Below, piece after piece: positions 36,509-44,714 of a stretch of 64,000 nucleotides of DNA (its first letter is position 1; each line of letters starts with the position of its first letter). This DNA is from Hyphomicrobium sp. (GTDB lineage Bacteria; Pseudomonadota; Alphaproteobacteria; Rhizobiales; Hyphomicrobiaceae): positions 62,001 through 126,000 of the forward strand of contig JASBTM010000012.1 in the NCBI GenBank assembly GCA_030148425.1, in the 5' to 3' direction. The position numbers were made by a program, and so were the translations under genes. The notes under the pieces are model-generated. The model did not search any database. It was not told where the DNA came from and saw only the letters and a program-made list of their open reading frames with translations.

Positions 36509-38365
36509 ATGATGCCCAAAGCAATCCGCCATTCAGCGATCGTCTCGACAATCATCGCGATCGCCCTTCTCCTGGCCCCAGCGCGAAGCTGGGCCGACGC
36601 GGCGATCGATACGAGCAAGCTTCCGCGCGTCTCCGGCACCAAGGAAATCTACGCGAGTCCGCAATCAACGATCTTCACCGCGCCAACGCCCGTCGCCGAC
36701 ACCGCCGCCAATACGCTCAAGGCGTTGAACGCCGAAGGCTGGCAGCAATACGATCGCATCTCCGCCAGCACCCCGGAGAACGCCAGCATGGTGATCGCGT
36801 CCCTCAAGAAAGGCGCACAGGGACTGTCTGTTTTCATCAATGTGGCCCCTGCGCAAAACAACGCGACGAGCGTCACTTACTCACTCGTTCCGCTAACCAA
36901 CGATCTGCCTTTTCCAAGCACTGCTTCTGACATCAAGTTCGATCCTGAGACCCCTCACCTCAAGTGCACGACGACGGATAGCGTCGAAGCTGTCTCGGAA
37001 TTCTTCCGAAGCGAGTTGATCTCGCGCGGCTGGTCTCCTTGGTCGAAGGAAGACGGCACTACAGCCGCGTATGCCGACCGCAAGACGCCGAACGGGCTCT
37101 ATGCCTATTACGTCCGCGACAACAAGAAACCGCTCATCCTGACCCTGCAAAAGTCGGACGACGGCAAAACCACGGTCAATCTCGAGGCCATCCCGCCCGA
37201 TCTCATCGTTGCCGCCAAGAAGATCGAGGAACCAAAACCCGAAGCCGCTACAGCGCCCGAAGCCAAACCCGCGGATAAGGCGCCGGACGCCTTCGACGAT
37301 CTGACCAACGACATCATGAACCAGGTCAGGAAGGCGACCAGCGATGCCCTCGCGGGCAGGTCGCCCGCGCCGCCGAAGTCCGAACAATCCGATCAGCCAC
37401 CGCAAGCGCCGCTCACCGCGCTTGCTGACAATAGTGTTCCTATCCCGCTTCCATCGAACGCGGAAAATGTCGCTTACGACGCCGGCGCCGCCAATCTGGA
37501 TTTCAACGTTTCATCAAACGTCGCCGCCGTTGTGGCGTTCTACAGGGCGACAATGCCGCCGCTCGGCTGGACGGAGCGCAAGACGGTCATCAATCAACCC
37601 AACATGGTCGCCCTCGAGTTCCATAAAGGCGAACAGGAGGTCTCTCTCACGGTCATGAAGATGGGAACGTCCGTCAACGTGACAGCCACCGGCTCAGCGC
37701 TCGAAAATCGGACGGCCGCATCTGCCGAAAGTACGCAACCCGCGCCCAGCGGCGACAGCGAAACCACACAGGCCCTCGAACTCGACGATGCCGGCGGTCT
37801 CCCGATCCCAAAGCCCCACTCCTTGATCGGTAGTGAGAAGTCGATGTTCCGACGCGGTGCCAACGGCAGCGTTCCCGCGAAACTCACTGACGTCGTCGAA
37901 TTCTATCGCGTTGAGCTGGCCAAGCGCGGATGGCAGGAAGACACGGCTAAGGCGATCATCAAGCCGGACGCCGCCGAATTCTTCTATACGACGCCTGACG
38001 GCCCAGCGGTTCTGAAGCTCGGCCGCGGGAATGGCGAGACAAGCATTCTACTCTCTGTCCGCGAAACCGAGGCGGCGAAAAAATCCGGATTGATGCCGAA
38101 ATCCGGCCAAACGAAGCTTCTCTTCGGCAATATCCTGGATTCCACCGCGACGGTTGCCATCGCAGGCAAGACCTTCAAGATTCCCGGCGGCGCGGGGAGC
38201 AAGGGTCCCGACGGTCCAATGCTCGAAGTCGCTCCCGGCAAGTATCCGTTCAGTCTCAAAGGCTCCAAAGCGCCAATGGCCAACGATACCATTGAGGTCG
38301 CCGCCGACGAGATCTGGGGTCTCATGATTGGGCCGGGCGGCGTTCTGCCGATACAGATGTACTGA
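36509..38365 (+). CDS. Exported protein with four copies of an unrecognised ~90-residue repeat
   Basis: This 618-residue protein has a signal peptide (about 1-30, ending SWADA). Four copies of a domain follow, at about 38-129, 133-229, 310-396 and 430-519. Each opens with a proline-rich strand (NDLPFP, VPIPLP, GLPIPK), has a central helix ending FYRxxLxxRGW (SEFFRSELISRGW, VAFYRATMPPLGW, VEFYRVELAKRGW; weaker in copy 1) and closes with alternating strands. A Pro/Ala/Lys linker (240-305) separates copies 2 and 3. A distinct C-terminal beta domain (about 535-618, FGNILDSTATVAIAGKTFKIPGG) follows. No catalytic motif was seen. The family is not known to me; the repeat suggests a ligand- or surface-binding array. 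Confidence 0.75.
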   Translation: MMPKAIRHSAIVSTIIAIALLLAPARSWADAAIDTSKLPRVSGTKEIYASPQSTIFTAPTPVADTAANTLKALNAEGWQQYDRISASTPENASMVIASLKKGAQGLSVFINVAPAQNNATSVTYSLVPLTNDLPFPSTASDIKFDPETPHLKCTTTDSVEAVSEFFRSELISRGWSPWSKEDGTTAAYADRKTPNGLYAYYVRDNKKPLILTLQKSDDGKTTVNLEAIPPDLIVAAKKIEEPKPEAATAPEAKPADKAPDAFDDLTNDIMNQVRKATSDALAGRSPAPPKSEQSDQPPQAPLTALADNSVPIPLPSNAENVAYDAGAANLDFNVSSNVAAVVAFYRATMPPLGWTERKTVINQPNMVALEFHKGEQEVSLTVMKMGTSVNVTATGSALENRTAASAESTQPAPSGDSETTQALELDDAGGLPIPKPHSLIGSEKSMFRRGANGSVPAKLTDVVEFYRVELAKRGWQEDTAKAIIKPDAAEFFYTTPDGPAVLKLGRGNGETSILLSVRETEAAKKSGLMPKSGQTKLLFGNILDSTATVAIAGKTFKIPGGAGSKGPDGPMLEVAPGKYPFSLKGSKAPMANDTIEVAADEIWGLMIGPGGVLPIQMY

Positions 38366-38367
38366 CA

Positions 38368-38397
38368 GGAAGCCGCGCATTTTTGACTGCGGCTTCC
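38368..38397 (+). terminator. Possible terminator after the four-repeat protein
   Basis: GGAAGCCGC (38368-38376) pairs with GCGGCTTCC (38389-38397); the following bases are pyrimidine-rich but lack a T-run, so termination is uncertain. Confidence 0.5.
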
Positions 38398-38457
38398 GTC
38401 TCTCCTTCGTCCGATCCCCACCTTCGCGGGGAGGCCGGAAGCCGCGTTGTCCGCCTT

Positions 38458-40116
38458 CTATCGCTCGAAGCGCTTGTACTTGATCCGATGCGGCTCGACG
38501 GCCTGGTCGCCTAGGCGGCGTTTCTTGTCTTCTTCGTAGTCGGCGAAGTTGCCTTCGAACCATTCGACGTGGCTATCGCCCTCGAAGGCGAGGATGTGCG
38601 TCGCGAGGCGATCGAGGAAGAAGCGATCATGCGAGATCACCACGGCGCAGCCGGGGAAATCTTCCAGCGCCGCTTCGAGTGCGCCGAGCGTTTCGGTATC
38701 GAGATCGTTCGTCGGCTCGTCGAGAAGCAGCAGGTTGCCGCCTTCTTTCAGAAGCTTGGCGAGATGCACGCGGTTGCGCTCACCGCCTGACAGCAATCCA
38801 ACCTTCTTCTGCTGGTCAGCGCCCTTGAAGTTGAACCAGCCGCAATAGGCGCGGCTCGGAACTTCCTTTTTGCCGCCGAGGAGCATCTGGTCGAGACCGC
38901 CGGAGATCTCTTCCCAAACGGTTTTCTTGTCGTCCAAGTGCGTGCGGGACTGATCGACGTAGGCGATCTTGACGGTTTCGCCGAGACGGATGCTGCCTTT
39001 GTCCGGCTTTTCCGCCCCAGTCAGCATCTTGAACAGCGTCGTCTTACCCGCGCCGTTCGGACCGATCACGCCGACGATGCCGCCAGGCGGCAGCTTGAAC
39101 GAAAGATCGTCGATCAGCAGCCGGTCGCCGAACGCTTTTGTCAGACCCTCGGTCTCGATGACGACGCCGCCGAGGCGCGGCCCGGTCGCGATCTGGATCG
39201 AGGCGCGGCCATTCTCCTCGCGGCCTGCTTCGTCCGCGAGCTTCTCATAGGCCGTGATGCGCGCCTTGGATTTCGCCTGACGTGCCTTCGGCGATGAACG
39301 GATCCATTCGAGTTCGCGCGAGAGAGCCTTCTGCTTGCTCTCTTCCTGGGCTTTTTCGGTAGCTTCGCGCTTGGCTTTCTGTTCGAGCCAATCGGAATAG
39401 TTGCCCTTCCACGGCACGCCCTGCCCGCGATCGAGTTCGAGCGTCCATTCGGTGATGTTGTCGAGGAAGTAGCGGTCATGGGTGACGAGGATCACGCAGC
39501 CCGTGTATTCCTTGAGGTAACGCTCGAGCCACGCAACGCTTTCTGCGTCGAGATGGTTGGTCGGCTCGTCGAGCAGCAGAATGTCCGGCTTCGACAACAG
39601 AAGCTTCGTCAGCGCCACGCGGCGCTTCTCGCCGCCCGAGAGTTTCGTGACGTCGGCGTCTCCCGGCGGCGAGCGCAATGCATCGAGCGCCTGCTCGACC
39701 TGAGCATCGAGATCCCAGAGGTCCTGGGCGTCGATCTGGTCCTGCAGGGCCGTCATCTCGTCGGCCGTCTCTTCCGAGTAATTGGAGGCGATCTCGTTGT
39801 ATCGGTCGACGATGGCCTTTTTCTCCGCCACGCCTTCCATGGCGTTGCCGAGCACATCCTTATCGGGATTGAGTTCCGGTTCCTGCGGAAGATAGCCGAC
39901 CTTGATGCCCTCGGCCGGCCGCGCCTCGCCGATATAGTCGTCGACGACGCCCGCCATGATTTTGAGCAGCGTCGATTTACCGGCGCCGTTGAGGCCGACG
40001 ACGCCGATCTTGGCACCCGGCAGGAACGACAGCGAAATGTCCTTCAGCACCTGCTTTCCGCCCGGGTAGGCCTTGGAAAGCTTATGCATGTGATAAACGT
40101 ATTGATGTGCAGCCAT
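38458..40116 (-). CDS. ettA: Energy-dependent translational throttle protein EttA (ABC-F)
   Basis: This 552-residue ABC-F ATPase has two nucleotide-binding domains in tandem and no membrane segments. Walker A motifs are GLNGAGKST and GPNGAGKTT, signatures LSGGEKRRV and LSGGERNRV. The start [24 protein letters not shown] and the arm region match EttA rather than Uup or YheS. EttA binds the ribosomal E site and gates early elongation according to ATP level. It is a single-gene unit divergent from the DUF1003 gene. Confidence 0.95.
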   Translation of the reverse strand: MAAHQYVYHMHKLSKAYPGGKQVLKDISLSFLPGAKIGVVGLNGAGKSTLLKIMAGVVDDYIGEARPAEGIKVGYLPQEPELNPDKDVLGNAMEGVAEKKAIVDRYNEIASNYSEETADEMTALQDQIDAQDLWDLDAQVEQALDALRSPPGDADVTKLSGGEKRRVALTKLLLSKPDILLLDEPTNHLDAESVAWLERYLKEYTGCVILVTHDRYFLDNITEWTLELDRGQGVPWKGNYSDWLEQKAKREATEKAQEESKQKALSRELEWIRSSPKARQAKSKARITAYEKLADEAGREENGRASIQIATGPRLGGVVIETEGLTKAFGDRLLIDDLSFKLPPGGIVGVIGPNGAGKTTLFKMLTGAEKPDKGSIRLGETVKIAYVDQSRTHLDDKKTVWEEISGGLDQMLLGGKKEVPSRAYCGWFNFKGADQQKKVGLLSGGERNRVHLAKLLKEGGNLLLLDEPTNDLDTETLGALEAALEDFPGCAVVISHDRFFLDRLATHILAFEGDSHVEWFEGNFADYEEDKKRRLGDQAVEPHRIKYKRFER

Positions 40117-40269
40117 ACGCGGCGCCTCTATGCCTTGAAGTCGAGGGATTTGATCGGCCTTCTAGCCGATTGCGTCGGCTTGCTCAATTATATCATTGCG
40201 CCCATGCGCGACGTGCCGCGGGCGGGGTACCCCCGTAATATAGGAACAAACTGCTAAGGAACGAACGGG

Positions 40270-41004
40270 ATGGCGGGACAACCCCCTGAAAATGGCAACG
40301 GCCCCGAGAATGGGAAAGCGCCGAAGCCGAAATTCTTCTGCACCTTGACGGGCAAAGAGTACTCACGTGGCAATGTGGTGAATCTCGCTACCGTCATGCC
40401 ATCGCTGGTCGAGCGTATACGCAAAGACTATCCGGACGTAAAAGACGACGCCTTCGTTTCGCGCAAGGAACTCGACCGCTATCGCACGCTCTATGTGACA
40501 GAGCTGCTTCGCGAAGAGTCCGGTGACGTCAGCGAGATCGAGAAGCAAGTCGCGGAAAGCCTTGCGACGCACGAAACGCTCGCCGAGAACGTCGAAGAGG
40601 AATTTTCTTCCAAGCGCTCGCTGGGAGAGATCTTGTCGGACGGTTTGGCGCAGTTCGGCGGCAGCTGGACGTTTCTGATCGTGTTCGGGGCGTTCCTAGC
40701 CGTATGGATGCTTTTCAATTCATACCAGGCGGGCGCCGCATTCGATCCCTATCCCTACATTCTGCTCAATCTCATCCTGTCAACCATTGCGGCCGTCCAG
40801 GCTCCGATCATCATGATGAGCCAGCGGCGACAAGAAGAGAAAGATCGGATGCGGTCGCTCAATGACTATCGGGTCAATCTCAAGGCTGAGCTGGAAATCC
40901 GGCACCTGCACGAAAAGATGGACCATCTGATCAACAAGCAGTGGCAACGGCTGGCTGAAATACAGTCGTTGCAGCTCGACAAGATGGCGGAGCGGAGGAA
41001 GTGA
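40270..41004 (+). CDS. DUF1003-family membrane protein
   Basis: This 244-residue protein has an N-terminal cytoplasmic part with a possible metal motif (FFCTLTGKEY). Two membrane helices (about 140-157 and 166-184) lie within the DUF1003 core FGGSWTFLIVFGAFLAVWMLFNS, then YPYILLNLILSTIAAVQAPIIMMSQRR. A C-terminal basic/coiled tail (EIRHLHEKMDHLINKQWQRL) follows. The role of DUF1003 is unknown. Confidence 0.87.
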   Translation: MAGQPPENGNGPENGKAPKPKFFCTLTGKEYSRGNVVNLATVMPSLVERIRKDYPDVKDDAFVSRKELDRYRTLYVTELLREESGDVSEIEKQVAESLATHETLAENVEEEFSSKRSLGEILSDGLAQFGGSWTFLIVFGAFLAVWMLFNSYQAGAAFDPYPYILLNLILSTIAAVQAPIIMMSQRRQEEKDRMRSLNDYRVNLKAELEIRHLHEKMDHLINKQWQRLAEIQSLQLDKMAERRK

Positions 41005-41064
41005 TCTTTCGTTTGTGCCCGGTGCCTCTCATCGTGAAGCAGGCTGCCGGGCACAACGAAAATT

Positions 41065-41814
41065 TCACCATGCCGGGTTCTTCACGCCCGTGAAGAAAAA
41101 GACGCCAAGACCGATCGTGAAGACGAGCCAGCCCCACAACACATGCTCGACATAGACCGCCCAGAACGACCGCGTGCGCTCGTAGCGCCACGCCAGCAGC
41201 AGTCCGACGACGAACGTTCCCCCTACTGCGATCCAGTTCCGAAAAAGAATGTGGCCGAAAGCGAAGACCAAGGCATTGGCGAGGATCAGGCTCCAGGCCG
41301 ATCCGAATAGAACGCCGTAGCGATGGAAGAAAAAGACGCGATACGCGAACTCCTGCGCCAGCACCGACGTGAACGGATAGAGCGTCATGATCTTGAGCCA
41401 AAGGCCCGGACGCTCGGCGGCGAGCGCAAAAAGCCGCTCCGGCATCGCGACCGCGACAAGCGCCGCGACCACCGCACTGCCCGCTACGAAAGTGCCCAGG
41501 ATCGAAATCATCGTCGCCCTATCGGGCAAGCGCCCCAGCTCTTTTTTCAAGCTGAAGCTGCGATCGAAATAGAGAAATACTGCGAAGGCCAGAAGCACGG
41601 GCGGCAGAGCGTAGAAGAGCGGCACCCGATAATCGAAAACTGCGATGCGCATCGCCATCGGCAACGCGATGTAGACGAGCGCGAATTCTGCCCAAAGCCG
41701 CAGACGGCGCGCTTCGGAGACCGTCCTATCCGCCAGGGCATCATCGCACGTTCCCTCCGCCGCGAATTTTCGCTGCGAAGCCACGACGTCCTTGGACGAG
41801 AATGATGCCGTCAT
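41065..41814 (-). CDS. CPBP (CAAX protease-like) intramembrane protease family protein
   Basis: This 249-residue protein has about seven hydrophobic segments. It ends in the CPBP motif set: QEFAYRVFFFHRYG, FAFGHILFRNW and EHVLWGW. The canonical EExxxR is altered to one Glu followed by Phe (EFAYR), keeping the Arg; the His motifs are kept. This matches a subgroup named CAAX prenyl protease-related. Activity is plausible but not certain. Its open frame abuts the ELM1-like gene (26 bases between). Confidence 0.8.
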   Translation of the reverse strand: MTASFSSKDVVASQRKFAAEGTCDDALADRTVSEARRLRLWAEFALVYIALPMAMRIAVFDYRVPLFYALPPVLLAFAVFLYFDRSFSLKKELGRLPDRATMISILGTFVAGSAVVAALVAVAMPERLFALAAERPGLWLKIMTLYPFTSVLAQEFAYRVFFFHRYGVLFGSAWSLILANALVFAFGHILFRNWIAVGGTFVVGLLLAWRYERTRSFWAVYVEHVLWGWLVFTIGLGVFFFTGVKNPAW

Positions 41815-41840
41815 CGGATCTCCGGCCTACGTTTGCCCCA

Positions 41841-42851
41841 CTAAACCCTGTCACCGTTGACGAAACCGGGAAGGAACTCCGCGCGCTTCAGCCACCGTCT
41901 GCGGATTTCCGCGGCGATCGTTTCAGCCGAATGGAGCGGCGCGTAACTCCACGACGAAAGCGGTTCGCCCGGCGTCGGCAGTGGCCGCGTCGCGCCATAG
42001 TCCGCGAGCGCCGAGTGGAAGCGATCGAACTTCGGGCTGCCGCCGGATGGTGCGAACAGGAAGATCGGTCGTCCGGTTGCAGCAGCTTCGCACGTCATGC
42101 TGACGCTATCAGCGGTGATGACGAAGGCGTCCGCGTGCGCGAGAAAATCCGCGTAAGGATTCTGGCCGTCGCCGTCCCAAAGGATCGCCGGCTTGCCGTC
42201 GACGGCACTCTTGAGGCGCGAGGCAAGTTGCGCGGGCGTCCGCCGCGATGTCGTGATCATGAGCCCTGCACCGCTGTCCGCGAGCGCCCGAAGCGACGCG
42301 ACGAGGCGCTCTTCATCCGCGTCCGAATAGCGGTAGTCGCCGTTCGGGCCGCCAATCAGGCAGGCGATGCGCGGTTGCGGCAAGGCGGCGATGGCTGGTG
42401 GAATGTCGGCTCTCAGAGCCGCGAGACGCTGCGCAGAAAACCGATGCGGCGCCGTCAGCGTCGTGACGACGTTCGGGCCGCGGCGATGATCGTGCTGCGG
42501 TACCCAGATGAGATCGGCGCTGCCCGGCGCGGTCTTAGGGTCCATCAGAATGACTGTGTAGGTCTTCAATCCCGCTTGCCGCCTCAGCGCACGGATATAG
42601 GGGATCGTCGTCCGCCCCGTCGCGAAGGCGAACTCAGGCCAGGGTGGCGTGGGCGTCTCTGCCGACGGCAGCGGGCCCCACGGCGCCATAAGCTTGTATA
42701 GGCCGGAAAGCTTGGCCCGCTTGACCTCGGCCTTCAATCCCAATGCTTCGACGACGCCGAAGCACTGGGCTTCGTGCCCCGCCTTGCCATCGGAAAAAAT
42801 CCAAGCCGAGCGTCCTTCGATCAGCCCGGGAGCGGGGTTCGCGCGTTTCAT
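41841..42851 (-). CDS. Mitochondrial fission ELM1-like protein
   Basis: This protein of about 336 residues matches the ELM1/DUF1022 family: SAWIFSDGKAGHEAQCFGVVEALG at the start, then LIWVPQHDHRRGPNVVTTLTAPHR, IACLIGGPNGDYRY, and TADSVSMTCEAAATGRPIFLF, which resembles a glycosyltransferase GT-B nucleotide-binding end. Bacterial members are typical of Alphaproteobacteria and of unknown function. The name comes from a plant mitochondrial fission protein. ATG 42851 is preferred; 42947 is the longest start. Confidence 0.88.
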   Translation of the reverse strand: MKRANPAPGLIEGRSAWIFSDGKAGHEAQCFGVVEALGLKAEVKRAKLSGLYKLMAPWGPLPSAETPTPPWPEFAFATGRTTIPYIRALRRQAGLKTYTVILMDPKTAPGSADLIWVPQHDHRRGPNVVTTLTAPHRFSAQRLAALRADIPPAIAALPQPRIACLIGGPNGDYRYSDADEERLVASLRALADSGAGLMITTSRRTPAQLASRLKSAVDGKPAILWDGDGQNPYADFLAHADAFVITADSVSMTCEAAATGRPIFLFAPSGGSPKFDRFHSALADYGATRPLPTPGEPLSSWSYAPLHSAETIAAEIRRRWLKRAEFLPGFVNGDRV

Positions 42852-42986
42852 GTCCGGCAAATGGTGGTCCCTTTTCGCGGCGATATCGAGGACATGGGAA
42901 ATTCGCTTTAAAGGAAACATGCGAAAACTTTGCGCACCCAGCGACATTCCTGATATTACTCTAACTCTGCGGCGGCGACACGGTCC

Positions 42987-43475
42987 ATGGCAATAGAGCT
43001 CGACGAAACGGATTGGCGGATTTTACGCGAACTGCAGGCCGACGGCCGGATGACCAATATCGCGCTCGCCAATCGCATCGGCCTTTCGGCGCCACCCTGC
43101 TTGCGCCGCGTTCGCGCCCTCGAAGAAGCCGGTCTCATTACGCGCTATACGGCGCTCGTCGATGAAGTGCGCCTCGGCTATGCCTTGACGGCGTTCGCCA
43201 TGGTCCGCCTGCACAATCAAGCGGAATCGGATCTTCGCACTTTCGAAAACCGCATCCTCGGCTGGCCCCTCGTCCGAGAGGCCTACATGCTCTCCGGCGA
43301 GAGCGACTTTATATTGAAATGCATCGCCCGCGATCTGCAACGATTTCAAAGCTTCGTACTTGAGGAATTGACGGCCGCGCCCAATGTGGCGAGCGTGAAA
43401 ACCTACCTCACAATCCGGAGAGCCAAGCGCGAACCCGGCGTGCCAATCACCGTTGCGGGTCCAGACAATAGTTAA
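42987..43475 (+). CDS. Lrp/AsnC-family transcriptional regulator
   Basis: This 162-residue protein has the AsnC helix-turn-helix (about 1-60, DETDWRILRELQADGRMTN, IALANRIGLSAPPCLRRVRALEEAGLI). The RAM/Lrp ligand domain follows (about 65-150, AFAMVRLHNQ, AYMLSGESDFILKCIARDL). Such regulators respond to amino acids. The target is not visible; the ELM1-like gene diverges from it and the downstream exported protein follows at 27 bases. Confidence 0.93.
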   Translation: MAIELDETDWRILRELQADGRMTNIALANRIGLSAPPCLRRVRALEEAGLITRYTALVDEVRLGYALTAFAMVRLHNQAESDLRTFENRILGWPLVREAYMLSGESDFILKCIARDLQRFQSFVLEELTAAPNVASVKTYLTIRRAKREPGVPITVAGPDNS

Positions 43476-43502
43476 GCGCCGAACGCAAAATTTGGAGGGT
43501 CG

Positions 43503-44069
43503 ATGAAAACCTTGTCTGAATTGGCAGCTCTGACGGTAAAGGCCGCTCTTCTATCGATTATCCCGGACGTATCGCTCGCCATTGCGGCGACCTCCGACGA
43601 CCTGTTCGACAGCTACTTCGCGAACGTGCTCGACGGGCCGCCCTGCTTCGCCCGGACCTACGACGAAACACAGCTCAAGGACCACCCTGCCCGACGCGTG
43701 CGGGAAATCGAAATCAATCTCTCGAAAACCAATTCCGACGGCACGCCCAATTCGCCGGATCGCTTTCAAGTGGGCTTCGCGCTGATGTTGACGGCGGCGC
43801 CGGACTGGGTCGGGCAGACGGCGAGCTGCAAGACCGAGGATGCAAATTTCCAGTGCTATCTCGAAGGCGACGGCGGCATGTTCAGCCTGACGCCACAAAA
43901 AGACGGCGCACTTCGCCTCGAAACGGGAGATGAAGGGATTACGCTGGATGGCGGAGACAAGGAGGTCGATCTATCCGGCAAAGAGCCAGACGACCGCGTT
44001 TTCGACCTCGTTCCTTCGAAGGCCGAATGCCAATCTGCGGCGGCCTTTTTTGAAGGCGGCAATGACTAG
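43503..44069 (+). CDS. Hypothetical exported protein
   Basis: This 188-residue protein has a hydrophobic N-terminus (about 8-30). The mature part has Cys in GPPCFARTYDE, TASCKTED, FQCYLEG and KAECQSA, two to four of which could form disulfides in the periplasm. Its middle (DRFQVGFALMLTAAPDWVGQTASC) looks like beta-strand-rich sequence. No family recognised. It ends in a hairpin at its stop codon (44052-44077) that lacks a following T-run. Confidence 0.65.
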   Translation: MKTLSELAALTVKAALLSIIPDVSLAIAATSDDLFDSYFANVLDGPPCFARTYDETQLKDHPARRVREIEINLSKTNSDGTPNSPDRFQVGFALMLTAAPDWVGQTASCKTEDANFQCYLEGDGGMFSLTPQKDGALRLETGDEGITLDGGDKEVDLSGKEPDDRVFDLVPSKAECQSAAAFFEGGND

Positions 44070-44103
44070 CCGCCTTCGAAGTCGCTTACAGAGCGAAAAT
44101 CGC

Positions 44104-44577
44104 TCAGCCCCACTTCACCTGCAGAACTTCTAGCGTCCGCGTGCCTTTCGGCGTCGTGACATCGACGCTCTCGCCCTTGGATTTTCCGATCAGTGCACGC
44201 GCAATCGGCGACGAGATCGAAATCTTGCGGTCGCGCAAGTTTGCCTCGGTGTCACCGACAATCGTGTACGTGACTTTCTCGCCGGAATCTTCGTCTTCCA
44301 GCGTCACCGTCGCACCGAACTTGATCGTCTCGCCAGAGAGCTTCGTGACGTCGATGATCTCCGCACGGTTGATCTTGTCCTCGATCTCCGCGACGCGCGC
44401 TTCGTTGAGGCCCTGCTGCTCCTTGGCGGCGTGATACTCGGCGTTCTCCGATAGGTCGCCGTGGGCACGAGCCTCGGAGATCGCCGCGATGATCCGCGGG
44501 CGTTCGACGGCTTTGAGCCGTTGTAGCTCCTCTTCGAGGTTCTTGTAGCCATCGACCGTCATCGGCACCCGTTCCAT
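44104..44577 (-). CDS. greA: Transcription elongation factor GreA
   Basis: This 157-residue GreA has the N-terminal coiled-coil (about 1-75, [46 protein letters not shown]). The acidic tip GDLSENAEY is the part that reaches the RNA polymerase active site to trigger transcript cleavage. The C-terminal FKBP-like domain ends in [17 protein letters not shown] 44577 has GGAG at 6 bases; ATG 44580 directly before is also possible. It lies downstream of carB on the same strand. Confidence 0.96.
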   Translation of the reverse strand: MERVPMTVDGYKNLEEELQRLKAVERPRIIAAISEARAHGDLSENAEYHAAKEQQGLNEARVAEIEDKINRAEIIDVTKLSGETIKFGATVTLEDEDSGEKVTYTIVGDTEANLRDRKISISSPIARALIGKSKGESVDVTTPKGTRTLEVLQVKWG

Positions 44578-44714
44578 CATGATCTCCAAGTCTTCGAACG
44601 GCTCAATCAATTGCGGGGGAGACCCCCGACACACGGTAACAACAAGATTGGCAAACAGGAAAGCGGCGAAGGGCACCCGCTTTTCAGCGGGCCCTAGCCA
44701 CCTGGTTGAACGGC

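Noticed and set aside
44052-44077. Hairpin at the stop of the 43503-44069 gene as a terminator
   Set aside because: The stem is perfect (GAAGGCGGC/GCCGCCTTC) but no T-run follows on the plus strand, and on the minus strand it is followed by A residues.
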